This document shows positions 39,618 to 50,525 of a stretch of 64,000 bases of DNA, one piece after another (within the stretch, counting starts at the first letter, position 1; every line of letters starts with the position of its first letter). A model generated the notes under the pieces. It did not search any database. It saw only the letters and a program-made list of their open reading frames with translations, and was not told where the DNA came from. Made by a program: the position numbers and the translations under genes. The stretch lies in contig OX030957.1 in assembly GCA_943735955.1 (NCBI GenBank), forward strand, positions 11,580,100 through 11,644,099, read 5' to 3'. Source of the stretch: Piscicola geometra. Its lineage: Eukaryota; Annelida; Clitellata; Hirudinida; Piscicolidae.

Positions 39618-40355
39618 TCAAGGCACAAATTTTCTTTTTTTGCAACTTCTAGAGTGCTCATTTGTAGACTCATCTCTTTTCAGTGTCCAGCAAACAAAAT
39701 GCAGGTACTCTTGATGTCTGTTTCGATAAAAAGTGATTAGAACATCGTCACAAAGAATATTTTTATCTTTCAGTCTCGATGCTAAAAGTTCAGCAGCTGA
39801 TTTAGATAAGTTGAGATCACGAACTAAATCATTTAGTTCCATTTGTGAAAATGGAGTTGGAACATCTTCATTAACTAATACGTCATCATCATCTTCTTTC
39901 TCTTCAACAGATGAATTTTCTTCACTTTCACTGTCTAGTTCAGTGGGAACAGGTACAGGAGTTTCGTTGCAATGAGCAACTGGACGACGTGCTGATTCCA
40001 GATCAGGATATTCAAGACTATTTCTATTATTTCTATTAATTCCTTTTACATCAACAGCACAAAAATAACAGTCATTTGCGTGGTTTTTTGGTTCCCTCCA
40101 AACCATAGGAATACCAAACTTTAAGCTACTCATCTTGCCTTTGGTCCAACGACGCAGATTCTCTGTGCATGTCTTGCACACCATGTGTGGAGCCCAATTT
40201 TTATCTTGGTCACCAAGCTTAAATTTAAAATAGCTGTGGTAAGCCATCTTTATGAAATAAGTCACTGGATTTCTGTTAGAAAGTCGATTATACTCACCGC
40301 ATATATAACAAAAAACGTCTGGGTTGTTTTGGCAATGCCTCCTAGCTTTTTTCAT
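39618..40355 (-). CDS. Unnamed Cys-rich protein of transposable-element type
   Basis: The 245-residue frame has three Cys pairs that could bind zinc: CYICGEY (about 16-22), CKTC (about 60-63) and CYFC (about 96-99). Motifs are GIPMVWREPKNH, ARRPVAHCNE, an acidic stretch, and LNDLVRDLNLSKSAAELLAS. I recognise this as a protein family repeated many times in invertebrate genomes, often near mobile DNA, whose function I do not know. Family members usually continue beyond the RNRHQEY region, so this copy is probably C-terminally truncated and ends in a Lys/Arg-rich tail. It lies on the strand opposite to the transposase remains of the same insertion. It may be a dead copy. Confidence 0.55.
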   Translation of the reverse strand: MKKARRHCQNNPDVFCYICGEYNRLSNRNPVTYFIKMAYHSYFKFKLGDQDKNWAPHMVCKTCTENLRRWTKGKMSSLKFGIPMVWREPKNHANDCYFCAVDVKGINRNNRNSLEYPDLESARRPVAHCNETPVPVPTELDSESEENSSVEEKEDDDDVLVNEDVPTPFSQMELNDLVRDLNLSKSAAELLASRLKDKNILCDDVLITFYRNRHQEYLHFVCWTLKRDESTNEHSRSCKKRKFVP

Positions 40356-40696
40356 TTTATCTACTAAATATAGAGAATATATTTACTCAAAATTCAAATA
40401 AACTTTTAATAACTAAATAAAAAGAACTTATTTGAATTTCATAAATATAAACAATTGCTAAAAAACAACATTAAATATTCTTTATATATGGAGAATAAAG
40501 AAAATGGTCACGTGACCATAGATAAAAAAGTTGACCTGATTGAACAAAGAGAATATCATTTTTAGATTCAGCGCTTAAAATTATACTAAATCCATCAAAA
40601 AACCTTTGACAGCAAATTGTGTTTTCCAGTGTAATCATTTGGGAAACTGTTCAAAGTACAACACTATTCGAGGCTCTAACTTATAAAATTTGTTAA

Positions 40697-42161
40697 CCCA
40701 TTAACGCATGACTCAAAAGAATTAATTAAATTTTTTTAATTTTATTGAAAAACTGATTCGGAAAAATAAAATCAAAAAATTATTCTGAAATATTTTATAC
40801 AAAAAAAGTTAGAATGAAAATAAAAAATTTCCTTAAAAAAGGACACTATGCATTGCTACTGACGGCAATTACGATTCGTGGTAGATGCTGAAGCACTCCT
40901 AATGTAAAGCTACTTTACATTTAAGGCATTTCTTTTGCACTTTCTTTCCACATTGCTTGCATCTTTTTTGGCCATCTCCAATTTGACTAATAAAATGATC
41001 TTATTAGTTTGGATACCACTGATCCACCAAGGCCTAAATGGCTGTTGCACTCTTCCGATGCTCCTTGATATGGGTCTACCAAATAACCAAGCCTATTATT
41101 TAGACGCCAAACTGTATTCCCAAACCTTATAGGTTTCCCTCTGATAAACTCTTTTGATGAATGCCTCCCATAATATAGCCCCATTGGTTCATCAGTTGCC
41201 AAATGACATTCTTTGGGCTAAAACTTGTAAAATCTGTCATTCATAGCATCAAATAATGGACGCACTTTGGCCATTCTGTCTAATTTATTAATTTTCTCAT
41301 TGTCATTGCAATGAAAATATCTTAATAATTATTCAAATCTGTTGACAGTTATAGCATTGCTTACAGCTAAATTGTGTCCATGGTCACTTTGTTCGCAATA
41401 CATCCTGCGATTTGCCAAAGCCTCTTGATTTTGAGGGTAGAGCGCTATAGAAATTTATTTGATTGATTGCCTGAAAGAATGTGTATAGGCTATAATTATG
41501 CTTTCAGGTTTGCTCCTTTAACAAACCGCAGGATTTACTGCGAACAAAGCGACCATGGACACAATCTAGCTATACTGTATAGTTATCAACTTGATGACTG
41601 TTACATAAAAAAATTAATTAAACAATGTGAGGGAAGACATGTTTTCAAATTTTGATTTGTCGTTTGAACTATTAGAACTGTATCTGCTGAGAAGAAATCA
41701 TTGTCATCTTCCAAAATACTAAGGACTTCATGAAGAGCGAATCTGAAAATAATTTATTTTACCATCAGTATTACTGCATAGTGTCCTTAAAAAAGGACAT
41801 TCAATAAAACACAGTTTTTGGAAATAATATTACATGTAAAATGAAATGTATTTTAAAATAAGAAATAAGAATGAATAACAATAAAATAATATTATACATT
41901 ATGAATGGTAGACATTTAATAAAATTATAACTAACTTTTTTTCATGAGCCATGACAAAAACACAAAAAATTTAGTTATCGCCTTGAAAAATCAAAATATC
42001 GAAACAATCTATCAATTTCAAATCAAAAAAAATTTTTTAACAAAGACTTTAGTTTATATAGGACTGGATTAGTTGCAAAGATAATATATATAATCAAGAT
42101 AACTATTATAAAAAAAACTTTTTATTGCTGTCCTTAAAAAAGGACAGTATGCGTTAATGGG
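40697..42161 (-). mobile_element. Decayed piggyBac element
   Basis: A 1465-bp element begins CCCATTAACGCATG and ends ATGCGTTAATGGG, a 13-bp inverted repeat of piggyBac type. It is flanked by TTAA (40693-40696) and TAAA (42162-42165), a one-base decay of the TTAA target. On the minus strand are transposase pieces: MATDEPMGLYYGRHSSKEF, KPIRFGNTVWRL, and the C-terminal Cys knuckle RCKQCGKKVQKKCLKCKVAL followed by a stop and ECF. The palindrome TCCTTAAAAAAGGACA recurs at about 40831, 41780 and 42130. A tail fragment with an inverted duplication (41370-41566) has disrupted the gene further. Confidence 0.85.
41437..41470 (+). mobile_element. LINE/SINE tail inside the piggyBac element
   Basis: AGAGCGCTATAGAAATTTAT and TTGATTGATTG match the dispersed tail family. 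It sits between inverted copies of piggyBac sequence (41370-41415 against 41523-41566). Confidence 0.55.
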
Positions 42162-42235
42162 TAAAACTATTTTTTTTTAAATTAATTTTTTTTTATATAA
42201 TTTGTTAACTAAACCATATATTTTTTACTTTTCCT

Positions 42236-44530
42236 ATATCTCTTTCTTTCTAACTATATCTTTATAATGTATTTTATACACAGGTAACGGTGAACAGTTT
42301 CAGTTTGTTGATATAAAAGCATTCCAGCGTTCTCACTATTACGAGGCTGTAGATTCGCTATATAACACGATCAGCTGGCGTCTTGACGTCCAAAGTCAGT
42401 TTGTACACGATGAGAACGAGGAGAAACACGTCTCGGCTCCAGAGACTAACCTTCGACCACTGTGCCCGACTAGGTGGACCGTACGAGCGTCAGCAATAAA
42501 CAGCGTAATTTACAACTATGAGCACCTTATGGAAACGTTTGAGCGTATAGAAGCTGATCGAAAAACTCCTTCTGATGCAGTCATTACAGCACGTGGTTTG
42601 TTGAATACCTTGCATTCAGCGGAAACATACTTTAAATGTTCAGTGGCTCATCGTCTGTTTGCATTAACTGACTCGTTTGCTACGGCATTCAGAGTCCTAC
42701 TTGACGATCTCAGAAGGGATTCGCCGTAAACATCACGTGTTGAGCAAACTCACAGTGTTAAGGAATCAATTTGAAATAATGTTCGATGCCGCTGTGAATG
42801 AAGCAAAGAGGATGGATCTGGAAGACATGAAATTGCCTCGTCGACGACGTGTTCCTGCCAGCATTGTAGAAGGTGTGTACTGTTTTTAGTTTTATTTGGG
42901 GGTTTTTATGTATATATACTTTTAACTTTGGTTGCTGATACATTTTGATTTAACATCTCTCTTTCTCTCTAACTATATCTTTATAATGTATTTTATGCAC
43001 CAAGGACTCACTGAGAACATTGGCTTCTGCTTTGGTTCTCAGTCTAATTGACTATGGCAATATCATTCTTACTGGGTTTCCAATGACTCAGCTGCAGAAA
43101 ATTCAGTCTATAATCAACACCACAGCTAGGCTCGTAACAGGTGCTAGAAAAAATGATCACATCAGCCCTGTTCTCAAGGAACTTTACTGACTTCGTGTTG
43201 AAAACAGAATTGAATGCAAAAACATCTTGTTAATGCACAAGTGTCTGTCTAATGAGTGCCCAGATTATTTGTCGAGTAGTATTGTGTTGAGAGCAAGTCT
43301 TCCCCAGAAGGAAAGACTCAGGTCTTCCAGGTCAAGAGATGTAGTTCCACAGAGCTACAAACTCAAGTATGCAGGTGCAAGAAGCTATTTTGTTGCAGCG
43401 CCGACTCTTTGGAATAGTCTTCCCAATTGACTCAAATCCCCGAGCTCGACCGCGACATTCAGCCGTTCCCTGAAAATGTACTTGTTCGACAGATCACAAT
43501 AACTTACAAATTTACTGCTCCTTTTCCATTAATCAATTTCTTGCTTCCCAATTTCATCCTTTTTTTTATATTTATACTAATGGTCAATAATAATTGTATA
43601 ATAAATCATAATAATAATATTATAAATATATATACGATCAATAATAATTTTAAAATAAATCATAATAATAATATAATATAGTTATATACTTTTATCTTAA
43701 ATTTTTTGTTATTATTATTTCAGTTTCAATCTTTTAAAAAAATTATTTTTTCTGTCTATTAAAATATATATATCTATATATATAAATGATTATATTGTTA
43801 AATTTTAATAATTTACTTTACCTATAATTACTATTTATTGATCTATCATTATTAATTTTATTATCCAATTTTCCATAACCAAGTGGTCTTGAAGCCCGTC
43901 CGGGTTCACGCCACGTTAATAACACTCGTCGTTGTATTGTATTGTATGCACAGGTGACGGTGAACAGTTTCAGTTTGATGATATAAAAGCACTCCAGCGT
44001 TCTCACTATTACGAGGCTGTAGATTCGCTATATAACACGATCAGCTGGCGTCTTGACGACCAATCTTTAAAACCAGCCAGCACGCTAGAACAGTTGCTTC
44101 GATCAGCTACGGTGGGCCCGCAGATAGACGAAAACCTGTTGAAAGAAGTCGTTTGTCTTCACCCACATCTCAACTGCATCAATCTCAAAAGTTAACTCGC
44201 TCTTCTGTCACATAACAACATCGCAGATAACATTCCGGCGATTATTGCCTGGTTTAACGATGCCAATGTGAGACGTGACACTCACAAAACCATTTATTCA
44301 GCAGTGGCAACCCTGGTCATGCTTCCTAGCACCACTTCGTCATGTAAACATTCGTTCTCCGGGCTGCGACGACTAAAAACGTATTTCGATCGACAATGGG
44401 ACAGAAAAGACTGAATTCAATCATGATGCCAAATGTGCACCTTGACTTGATGGACAGTATTAACATTGTGTCAGTGGCAAATGAGTTTGCCAGTCTAAAT
44501 GACTTACGTAAAAAACTCTATGGACATTTT
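42236..44530 (+). pseudogene. ZMYM1-like hAT transposase wreck with internal duplication
   Basis: Pieces in plus orientation include NLRPLCPTRWTVRASAINS, FERIEADRKTPSDAV, LPRRRRVPAS, then LLRSATVGPQIDENLLKEVV and the hAT dimerisation box CKHSFSGLRRLKTYF. A block encoding GEQFQFxDIKAxQRSHYYEA occurs twice (42283-42393 and 43953-44063), each preceded by the same intron-like TATATCTTTATAATGTATTT, so a tandem duplication of about 0.7 kb took place. Several stops and a frameshift near 42720 kill it. The second copy of the intron-like sequence carries a LINE. Confidence 0.7.
43001..43944 (+). mobile_element. Second, shorter copy of the CR1/L2-like LINE
   Basis: This 944-bp piece matches the 3' part of the LINE in the tankyrase intron from about 25197 on, with the same TTGTATTGTATTGTA tail. 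It is flanked by TATGCAC (42994-43000 and 43945-43951). LINE protein pieces such as LSNECPDYLSSSIVLRASLP survive between stops. Confidence 0.88.
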
Positions 44531-44927
44531 TCGTGTTTCTGATTTTTATTTAATTTTTGAGAGTGAATATTTCCAAATTTATGTAATATGAATCATAATA
44601 TTTTCATTATTATATTTTTGACTTCTGACTTTATAATTTAGAGTACATTTTGAATGTTTTCAATTTTATATGATATGAATCATTATACCACACGCCACAC
44701 GCAATTTTGATTCTCATTTTGTACAAATTATTTAAAATTTACTCACTAAACTGTCGCCCATTGAGTTTAAAATTATAAAACTGAAAAGGAAAGGTATAGG
44801 GAAAAAACGAACACAGGGCTCTAGGTTTCATTAAAGGCAAGGTTATTATTCAACCAAATTTGTATTAGCGACTTGCCATGTTGGCCCACCCAATATTTTG
44901 CTCGTGGTGCCCCCCTAAGGTTATGGT

Positions 44928-45295
44928 GAACCGTGATGATTAAAAGTTTTCAATGGAAAAAAGTTGTTGAGAAAATAGTTTCTAATTCTGTGGAAAAAGA
45001 ACATTTGAAGCACTTGAGAAATCAAATTTGAAAATCTGTCGCAAACCTTTTAGAATGAAAAAGTGACCGCAAACTTAAGCCGTCCAAATTCTTAAAGTAA
45101 GTCAAATATTCAACTTTGAGAAAAAGAATTTGCAATTTTATTGAGTAAAATATTTTTCCATTCCCTCCACCAACTTAAAAAAATATTTATTGATAAAATT
45201 AAATTTATAATAAAGTGATGTAATTACCAATTAGGCAATTATTTAGTTTGCTAAACCATTAGTGGTTCTTTCGAGAACATGCAAGAAGCTTCTCC
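44928..45295. other. Intergenic, mostly unrecognised
   Basis: Apart from the resumed LINE remnant (about 44917-44945) the sequence is AT-rich and shows no gene. TTTATT at 45188 is a possible minus-strand polyadenylation signal (AATAAA) for the fibrinogen-domain gene. Confidence 0.55.
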
Positions 45296-46634
45296 TCACA
45301 CCGAAATCATCATCCTGATTGATTTCAGAGAGGTTTCGTAAGTGTCATCGTAGGTTTTCCAATTCACTCCAGTCGCCCACTCCTTTTTGGCACCCAGGTA
45401 CTTTCCGTTTGGATTGCAGACGTGGCAATGGTTGTACCACCAGCCTCCGAAGAAAAGATTGGCGCAACTTTTGGTCACTTCTAAATCGTTGTCTTGGTCC
45501 TTCGTGCTGAACTTCATGGCGTTTTGAAAAAAAAAGCTGTCACCTGGAATTTTTAGAGAAGTGTTTAAACTAAATCAAATATTTTTTTTATCAATAAGGC
45601 AATCAAATAAATTTGTGTCAATTAATAAAAAATAAAAAAATTAATCTATTTTAATAATAAAAATGTATCTAAATGTTAAGTATGGTCACTCACCTGCGGT
45701 CCCACTATATCCACTGACACTGAGCTTGTACTTTGTCTCAGGTCCCTCCACCATGAAAGTGTTGTACTTTGCCCACTTCTTCTGACCATCGAAGCCCTCC
45801 ATCACAACCAGGAGTTTCGTGGTGGCCTTGGTCAGCTTGTGGAGTTGCCTCAGTCCTGCGTGGCAGGTGGTCGGTTTAAGGTTTATAAAATGTATCAGTC
45901 TTTTAAAGAAACTAACGAGTTCTCAATTCTCACTTTTAAAAAGCATAAAGTTTTTTTAGATTTTTGATTAATATGATTTATATAAATAAATTATTAAAAA
46001 GTATCTAAAATACATAAATCAGTCATTATTATGATTATAATGATGATTATAATTAATTCAAGATATCATTCAAAGGCATTTCTGAAAGTATTTTACCTAT
46101 CCAAAAGTTTCCATGCTTCTGACCAAATCCTTCTTCGTAGTCACTCCATCCCCTGTAAAAGTCAACTGTGTCGTCGATTCTTCTCTGGAAGGTCTAGTGG
46201 GAAAATAAATGGTCAAGATCGAAGGGCTGTCTAGCAAGGCTCAGAAACCATTCTTTTGGGTTTATAACTTTTCTAATGTTAATTTTAAAGTTTAAAAAAT
46301 TATTTTTAGTTTGAAAAAATTATTTTTAGTTTGAAAAAATTATTTATAGTTTGAAAAAAAGTATTTTATGTTTTAAAAAAATATTTTTACTTTTTAAAAA
46401 CAATTTTTTTAACGATTACAAATAATAAAAATAAAGGTTTACAACCAATCAATAAAATGAATTTATATAGCGCTTTTTGTGAATTTAAAAGCTTACGATC
46501 CAGTTCTCTGAGCCCATGTACTCCTTACAGGTAGCCAGATCGCATTCCGACAGAAAAGAGTGCTCGTGCAAGCAGACATCTTGGTAGGAAGAGGCACACA
46601 ACAACCCCAAGACCAAAAACAAGGAACGAATCAT
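45296..46634 (-). CDS. Secreted fibrinogen-domain protein A
   Basis: Four exons: 46634-46497, 46193-46097, 45855-45694 and 45543-45296, phases 0/1/1, giving 214 residues. A signal peptide (MIRSLFLVLGLLCASSYQ) is followed by a short Cys-containing segment, then TFQRRIDDTVDFYRGWSDY, GFG, NFWIGLRQLHKL, VSGYSGTAGDSF, MKFSTKDQDND (calcium-binding DxDND) and SCANLFFGGWWYNHCH, ending SLKSIRMMIS. This is the fibrinogen C-terminal fold of ficolins, tachylectins and FREPs, which bind acetylated sugars outside the cell, often in immunity. The usual first 40 or so residues of the domain (GGGWTVF region) are replaced or missing. Its paralog is at 53125-54178. The ligand is unknown. Confidence 0.9.
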
Positions 46635-46674
46635 CTTTTCTGTTTCGCTGATCAGGCTGTCCCTTGCAGTCGAG

Positions 46675-46682
46675 TAGTTATA
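46675..46682 (-). promoter_or_regulatory. TATA-like box of fibrinogen-domain gene A
   Basis: TATAACTA on the minus strand, about 41 bp before the start codon at 46634. The paralog has TATATTTA at the matching place. Confidence 0.5.
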
Positions 46683-46714
46683 GAGGAAATATTGGAGAAA
46701 ATATGACGTGTTTT

Positions 46715-46764
46715 CTTCATACGTGGGCATTTGATGTAACGATTTTTCTTGGTGATAAACATTT
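46715..46764 (-). promoter_or_regulatory. Upstream block shared by the two fibrinogen-domain genes
   Basis: On the plus strand this reads TTCATACGTGGGCATTTGAT, GTAACGATTT and GATAAACATTT. The same order and spacing, with few changes, is at 54257-54302 upstream of the paralog. TGTTTATC on the coding strand resembles a forkhead site. Confidence 0.55.
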
Positions 46765-47548
46765 ACTGATGCTGATGATGATGATGATTCCGAAGGTAAG
46801 ATAACAAATTGCCGGTACGTGCATCCCTCATGAAGCTATGAGAAGTTATTTTTATGAGTTGGATACAACCTTATAAATTATGTAAATGTATGTCGTTTTA
46901 AAAAGGTTTAAACTTAAATTCTCTTTGTCCACATAAGAAACTAGCTATTAGTTGAACTAATTATATAATTACTATTTGTCGATTTGAAACTCTGTTTAAG
47001 ATTTATTTGTTTCAAAGCCTTATTTTAAAAGTTTATGGGAGAGAACGTGCAACAGTGGTGGTTGATAAAGTGGATTTGTGTCAAATTTCTTCTTTTTTGT
47101 CGTCACTTTTGGCCTTCCACGGCTGAAGAATCTGGCTTGATTATTGCTCAAAAAGATGGCATATTTGTGAGAAGATGTATGAATGCTATACGAAGGAGAA
47201 ATAAAGTCTTCGTCGAATTGAGAACAACATGCAGACGAAAGATTGATCGGCAAGAGAAAACAACCAGAGATGTTCATTCGCCACTTCATTCGCCTTTAAA
47301 TCTCGAGAGCAAGTGCAATCGTTTGCATGCCTTTGAGAGTTTCCAATTTTTAGGATGTTTTTACCCATTTTTACTTACTTTCACATCTCAGTTATGAAGA
47401 TTTACCGATCGAAAAGATTATTCCTCACGCCTAGTAACATTTATAGTGATTTAATTATCAATTCTAATCAGGCGGTTTCTTTCATTAAAAAATAAAGATG
47501 TAACTTTTACTTTAGTTTTTAAATTGTAAAAAAGATATTTTTTCAATT

Positions 47549-47788
47549 TTAAAGCTGTTTTTTCCAACTACGTGGCAAAGTAAATGTGGTATCGAGCAGT
47601 TGGCTTTTCAAAAACTCTTTTTGCTGCCATTGTTTCTCCAAAAGCTCTGATAGTTTTTCCAAATAGATTTCAGAAAAATTGACAATTAACAGGCTTTTAG
47701 GAGATGTTCGACCCATTAGAAATGTTCTCAAACCTCTGAAAGTCCTAAAGAGTAGGTTGTTCCTCACAATGACGCCTGCATTTGGACA
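47549..47788 (-). CDS. Possible terminal exon of an unidentified protein
   Basis: The frame is preceded by an acceptor-like ATGCAG and reads VIVRNNLLFRTFRGLRTFLM, then SLLIVNFSEIYLEKLSELLE, ending SWKKQL and TAA. It has ordinary mixed composition, unlike the repeat-driven frames nearby, and could form helices. I recognise no family, no partner exon is visible upstream, and it may be a transposon fragment. Confidence 0.25.
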   Translation of the reverse strand, partial: CPNAGVIVRNNLLFRTFRGLRTFLMGRTSPKSLLIVNFSEIYLEKLSELLEKQWQQKEFLKSQLLDTTFTLPRSWKKQL

Positions 47789-47853
47789 AATTTTTCAATT
47801 CAACAATGAATAGAAAACTCGAAAATAAATTTAAAACTTCATTTATTTTCCCA

Positions 47854-47957
47854 CCTCCAAACTGCCCTCCTCCCACTCCGACCACCCTCACTCCCTCCCC
47901 ACTACTGCAATAACAACTGGCAACCAGAATTGTTTACAACAGCGCACTAACATCTGT
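47854..47957 (+). repeat. Dispersed CCACCTCC-ACTGCCCTCCTC repeat, copy 1
   Basis: This block (ACTGCCCTCCTCCCACTC, CACCCTCACTCCCTCCCCAC, TACTGCAATAACAACTGG, AATTGTTTACAACAGCGC) also occurs at 54530-54638 and partly at 54897-54978. Confidence 0.8.
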
Positions 47958-49011
47958 CAATCATACTTGACTACATTGTCCGAAAAACACTTTTTAGATG
48001 TTATAATATTATTAATTATGTATAATAAACATATATATTGTATAAATGGGATGACTCTTAATACTGTGGTAGCGTCGTCTTTTGCTTTACAATTGTTCAT
48101 TTTTGAATTAAAATATTTGTTTCATTTAATTCACTTTTAAATGTGTCTCTATTAGACAGCTGTGTTTCTGAATAAATTGTATATTAGTGTCACAATTTTT
48201 TGGAATAAAAAAACCGGAAAAGTAGACATTTCCGTAAGATTCAAAAAAATTATTTTATTTTTTTTAACTAGCAAACACAAAATTGAAAAACGAGAATTGT
48301 AGTGCTTGAAAGGATGAAACTACTAATAATATTTCTTTACAGTTAAATTACAGTCAATTAAGAGAAGATCATATTCTTTACTCACTTTCACATACGTTTA
48401 ACTGTCCAGTAAGAGTCAAGCGACCCAATGCTAGTTCCCAAATAGAGGGCGAACCGGGTACCCGATCTGACCGGGTACCCGCGGGAATGGGAAGGAAAAT
48501 TAATTTCGGGGCGGGAAAAGTCGGGAACCGGGAATAGGTTTTCGAGACAAGAACGGGAATCAACATTAAAATCGGGAACGGGAATCAACTTTTAAATCGG
48601 GAACGGGAAAAACAGGAATAAAAGTTATTGGGATTGGATTCTTAATCAATGATTTTTCAGCAAACTTCTAAGTATGTAAATCTCTATTTTATAGATACTC
48701 CGTACTTAAAATAAGTATTAAATGCAATAGAAATGTATAACGAAGCCACCATTGCCAATGGCAAAATCTCCAACACTACATTTGAAGTGGTTATGGCGAG
48801 TCCAAATATTAGAGAGATTAGAACAAATAGGTGATGATGAAAACTTGTCAGATGAAATCAAAATAGTCAGTTATATTATTTTTGATTTTAATAAATTAAT
48901 ACTTTGAATTTGAATGATTAATTTCCTTATGAATGCTCAGTTGATCATTTCGACAAAAGAAAAGATGCCATTGATCTTATTCATATGGCAGCATGTCTGT
49001 TGCATCCCTAG

Positions 49012-50525
49012 TAGAGGTCGGACATGGACGATTTTTCATTCCCGGTCCCGTCCCGTTCCCGAAATGTGTTTTCCCGTCCCGTCCCGTCCCGTTCCCGATG
49101 GGACATCAGAATTTTGATTCCCGTCCCGTCTCGTTCCCGAAATTTTTTTCCCGTCCCGTCCCGTTCCCGAAAGCTTTTTGTTTTTGTATTCATTTTCGCT
49201 GCCGTTTTCACTGGTCCTAAACTTGCTAGTTCTAAAATTTCTTAAAATTTATTATTTAAAAGTTAGAGAATATTTCTTTTAATGAAATAAAAAAACACGA
49301 TTTCAATTTCAATGTTTATTGAAATGAAAGTATTGTTTTTGAGTAATTCAATCAAGTCTTCATTGCTTTTCACACGGGTTAAACCGTTAAGAGTTTCAAC
49401 TTTCAAATGAGATGATTTTGGATCTAAAGTTAAACGACCACATAATGAAAAATTCCGTTCACAGCGAATATAACATGCAGATATACTAAACAAAATTGTG
49501 GCTACTTCTTGTACTATTTTAAAATTGCTCATTTTACTCCAATAAAATAAAACATCTTTATAATTTTCAATTTTTTTTGGGACTTAATTGTGAATATTTG
49601 TTCAATTCATCCTCTTCTGAATTTTTTTCTTTGTTCATTATTACTAATTCTTCAATAATGTTAGAAATATGTTTTTTAACAACATTCTTATTCTCCACAA
49701 CTGCAAATATAAAATCATTCGTATAATTTGATAGTATAATAATTTTATTTTAATTTTTACATTATAAAAATAAACATAATAGGTCTAAATAACCATCATT
49801 TGTTTTTTTCTCAAAGGCACTGCAGCTTGGTCTGGCTGTACAAAATAGAATTAAATTTTCTCTAATGAAAATCTTGGTATTTATTTCTCTTATATCCCAA
49901 ACTTTTTTCCTATTATTCTTTCATACTGGGGATGCAACAGACATGCTGTCATATGAATAAGATCAATGGCATCTTTTCTTTTGTCGAAATGATCAACTGG
50001 GCAATACTTTGGAAATTAATCATTCAAATTCAAAGTATTAATTTATAAAATTGATATTATATAACTGACCATTTTGATTTCATCTGAAAAGTTTTCATCA
50101 TCACCCATTTGTTCTAATCTCCCTAATCTTTGGACTCATCATAACAACTTCAAATGTAGTGTTGGAGATTTTGATATTGGCAATGGTGGCTTCGTTATAC
50201 ATTTCCATTGCATTTAATACTTATTTTAAGTACGGAGTATCGATGAAATAAAGATTTCCATACTTGGAAGTTTGCTGAAAAATCATTGTTAAAGAATCCA
50301 ATCCCAATAACTGTTATTCCCGTTTTTCCCATTCCCGATTTAAAAGTTGATTCCCGTTCCCGTCTTTTCCCGTTCCCGATTTGAATGTTGATTCCCGTTC
50401 CCGTTCCCGTCCCGAAAACCTATTCCCGGTTCCCGGCTTTTCCCGTCCCGAAATTAATTTTCATTCCCGTTCCCGCGGGAGTCCCGCGGGTACCCGGTCA
50501 GATCGGGTACCCGGTCCGACCTCTA
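49012..50525 (-). mobile_element. Inner hAT-type element, 1514 bp
   Basis: It has 12-bp inverted ends TAGAGGTCGGAC and GTCCGACCTCTA and flanking ATCCCTAG (49004-49011) and ATCCTTAG (50526-50533), an 8-bp duplication with one mismatch. CCCGTCCCGTCCCGTTCCCG arrays lie inside both ends. It sits inside an opposite-oriented copy of its own family. It keeps only a piece of transposase on the minus strand (49263-49532). Confidence 0.88.
49263..49532 (-). pseudogene. C-terminal hAT transposase fragment
   Basis: The 89-residue frame reads VATILFSISACYIRCERNFS then LTLDPKSSHLKVETLNGL, which is the hAT dimerisation region where SERxFSxxG and RxxLxPExxExL are normal. No N-terminal catalytic part is visible, so the element is non-autonomous. 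Confidence 0.6.

Larger units (their letters stand above)
39178..44916. mobile_element. 5.7-kb composite insertion with 11-bp flanking duplication
   Basis: Identical AAGGTTATGGT copies flank it at 39167-39177 and 44917-44927. The left end has GGCGGGCGGAGCAGGGTGGG and the right end CAATATTTTGCTCGTGGTGC; ACCCAATATTT is near both ends. It holds a ZMYM1-like hAT transposase wreck (42283-44530) that may be its own gene, a zinc-binding ORF, a piggyBac element and a LINE. The terminal inverted repeats are weak, so the superfamily (hAT most likely) is inferred from the transposase. If hAT, the true 8-bp duplication would be GTTATGGT. Confidence 0.6.
46770..48430. other. Intergenic with short frames and one dispersed repeat
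   Basis: No recognised gene. Open frames around 47020-47400 on both strands have no family resemblance. Confidence 0.55.

Noticed and set aside
47020..47400. Overlapping 89- and 120-residue frames
   Set aside because: No family resemblance, no partner exons or splice context; length is within chance for this composition.
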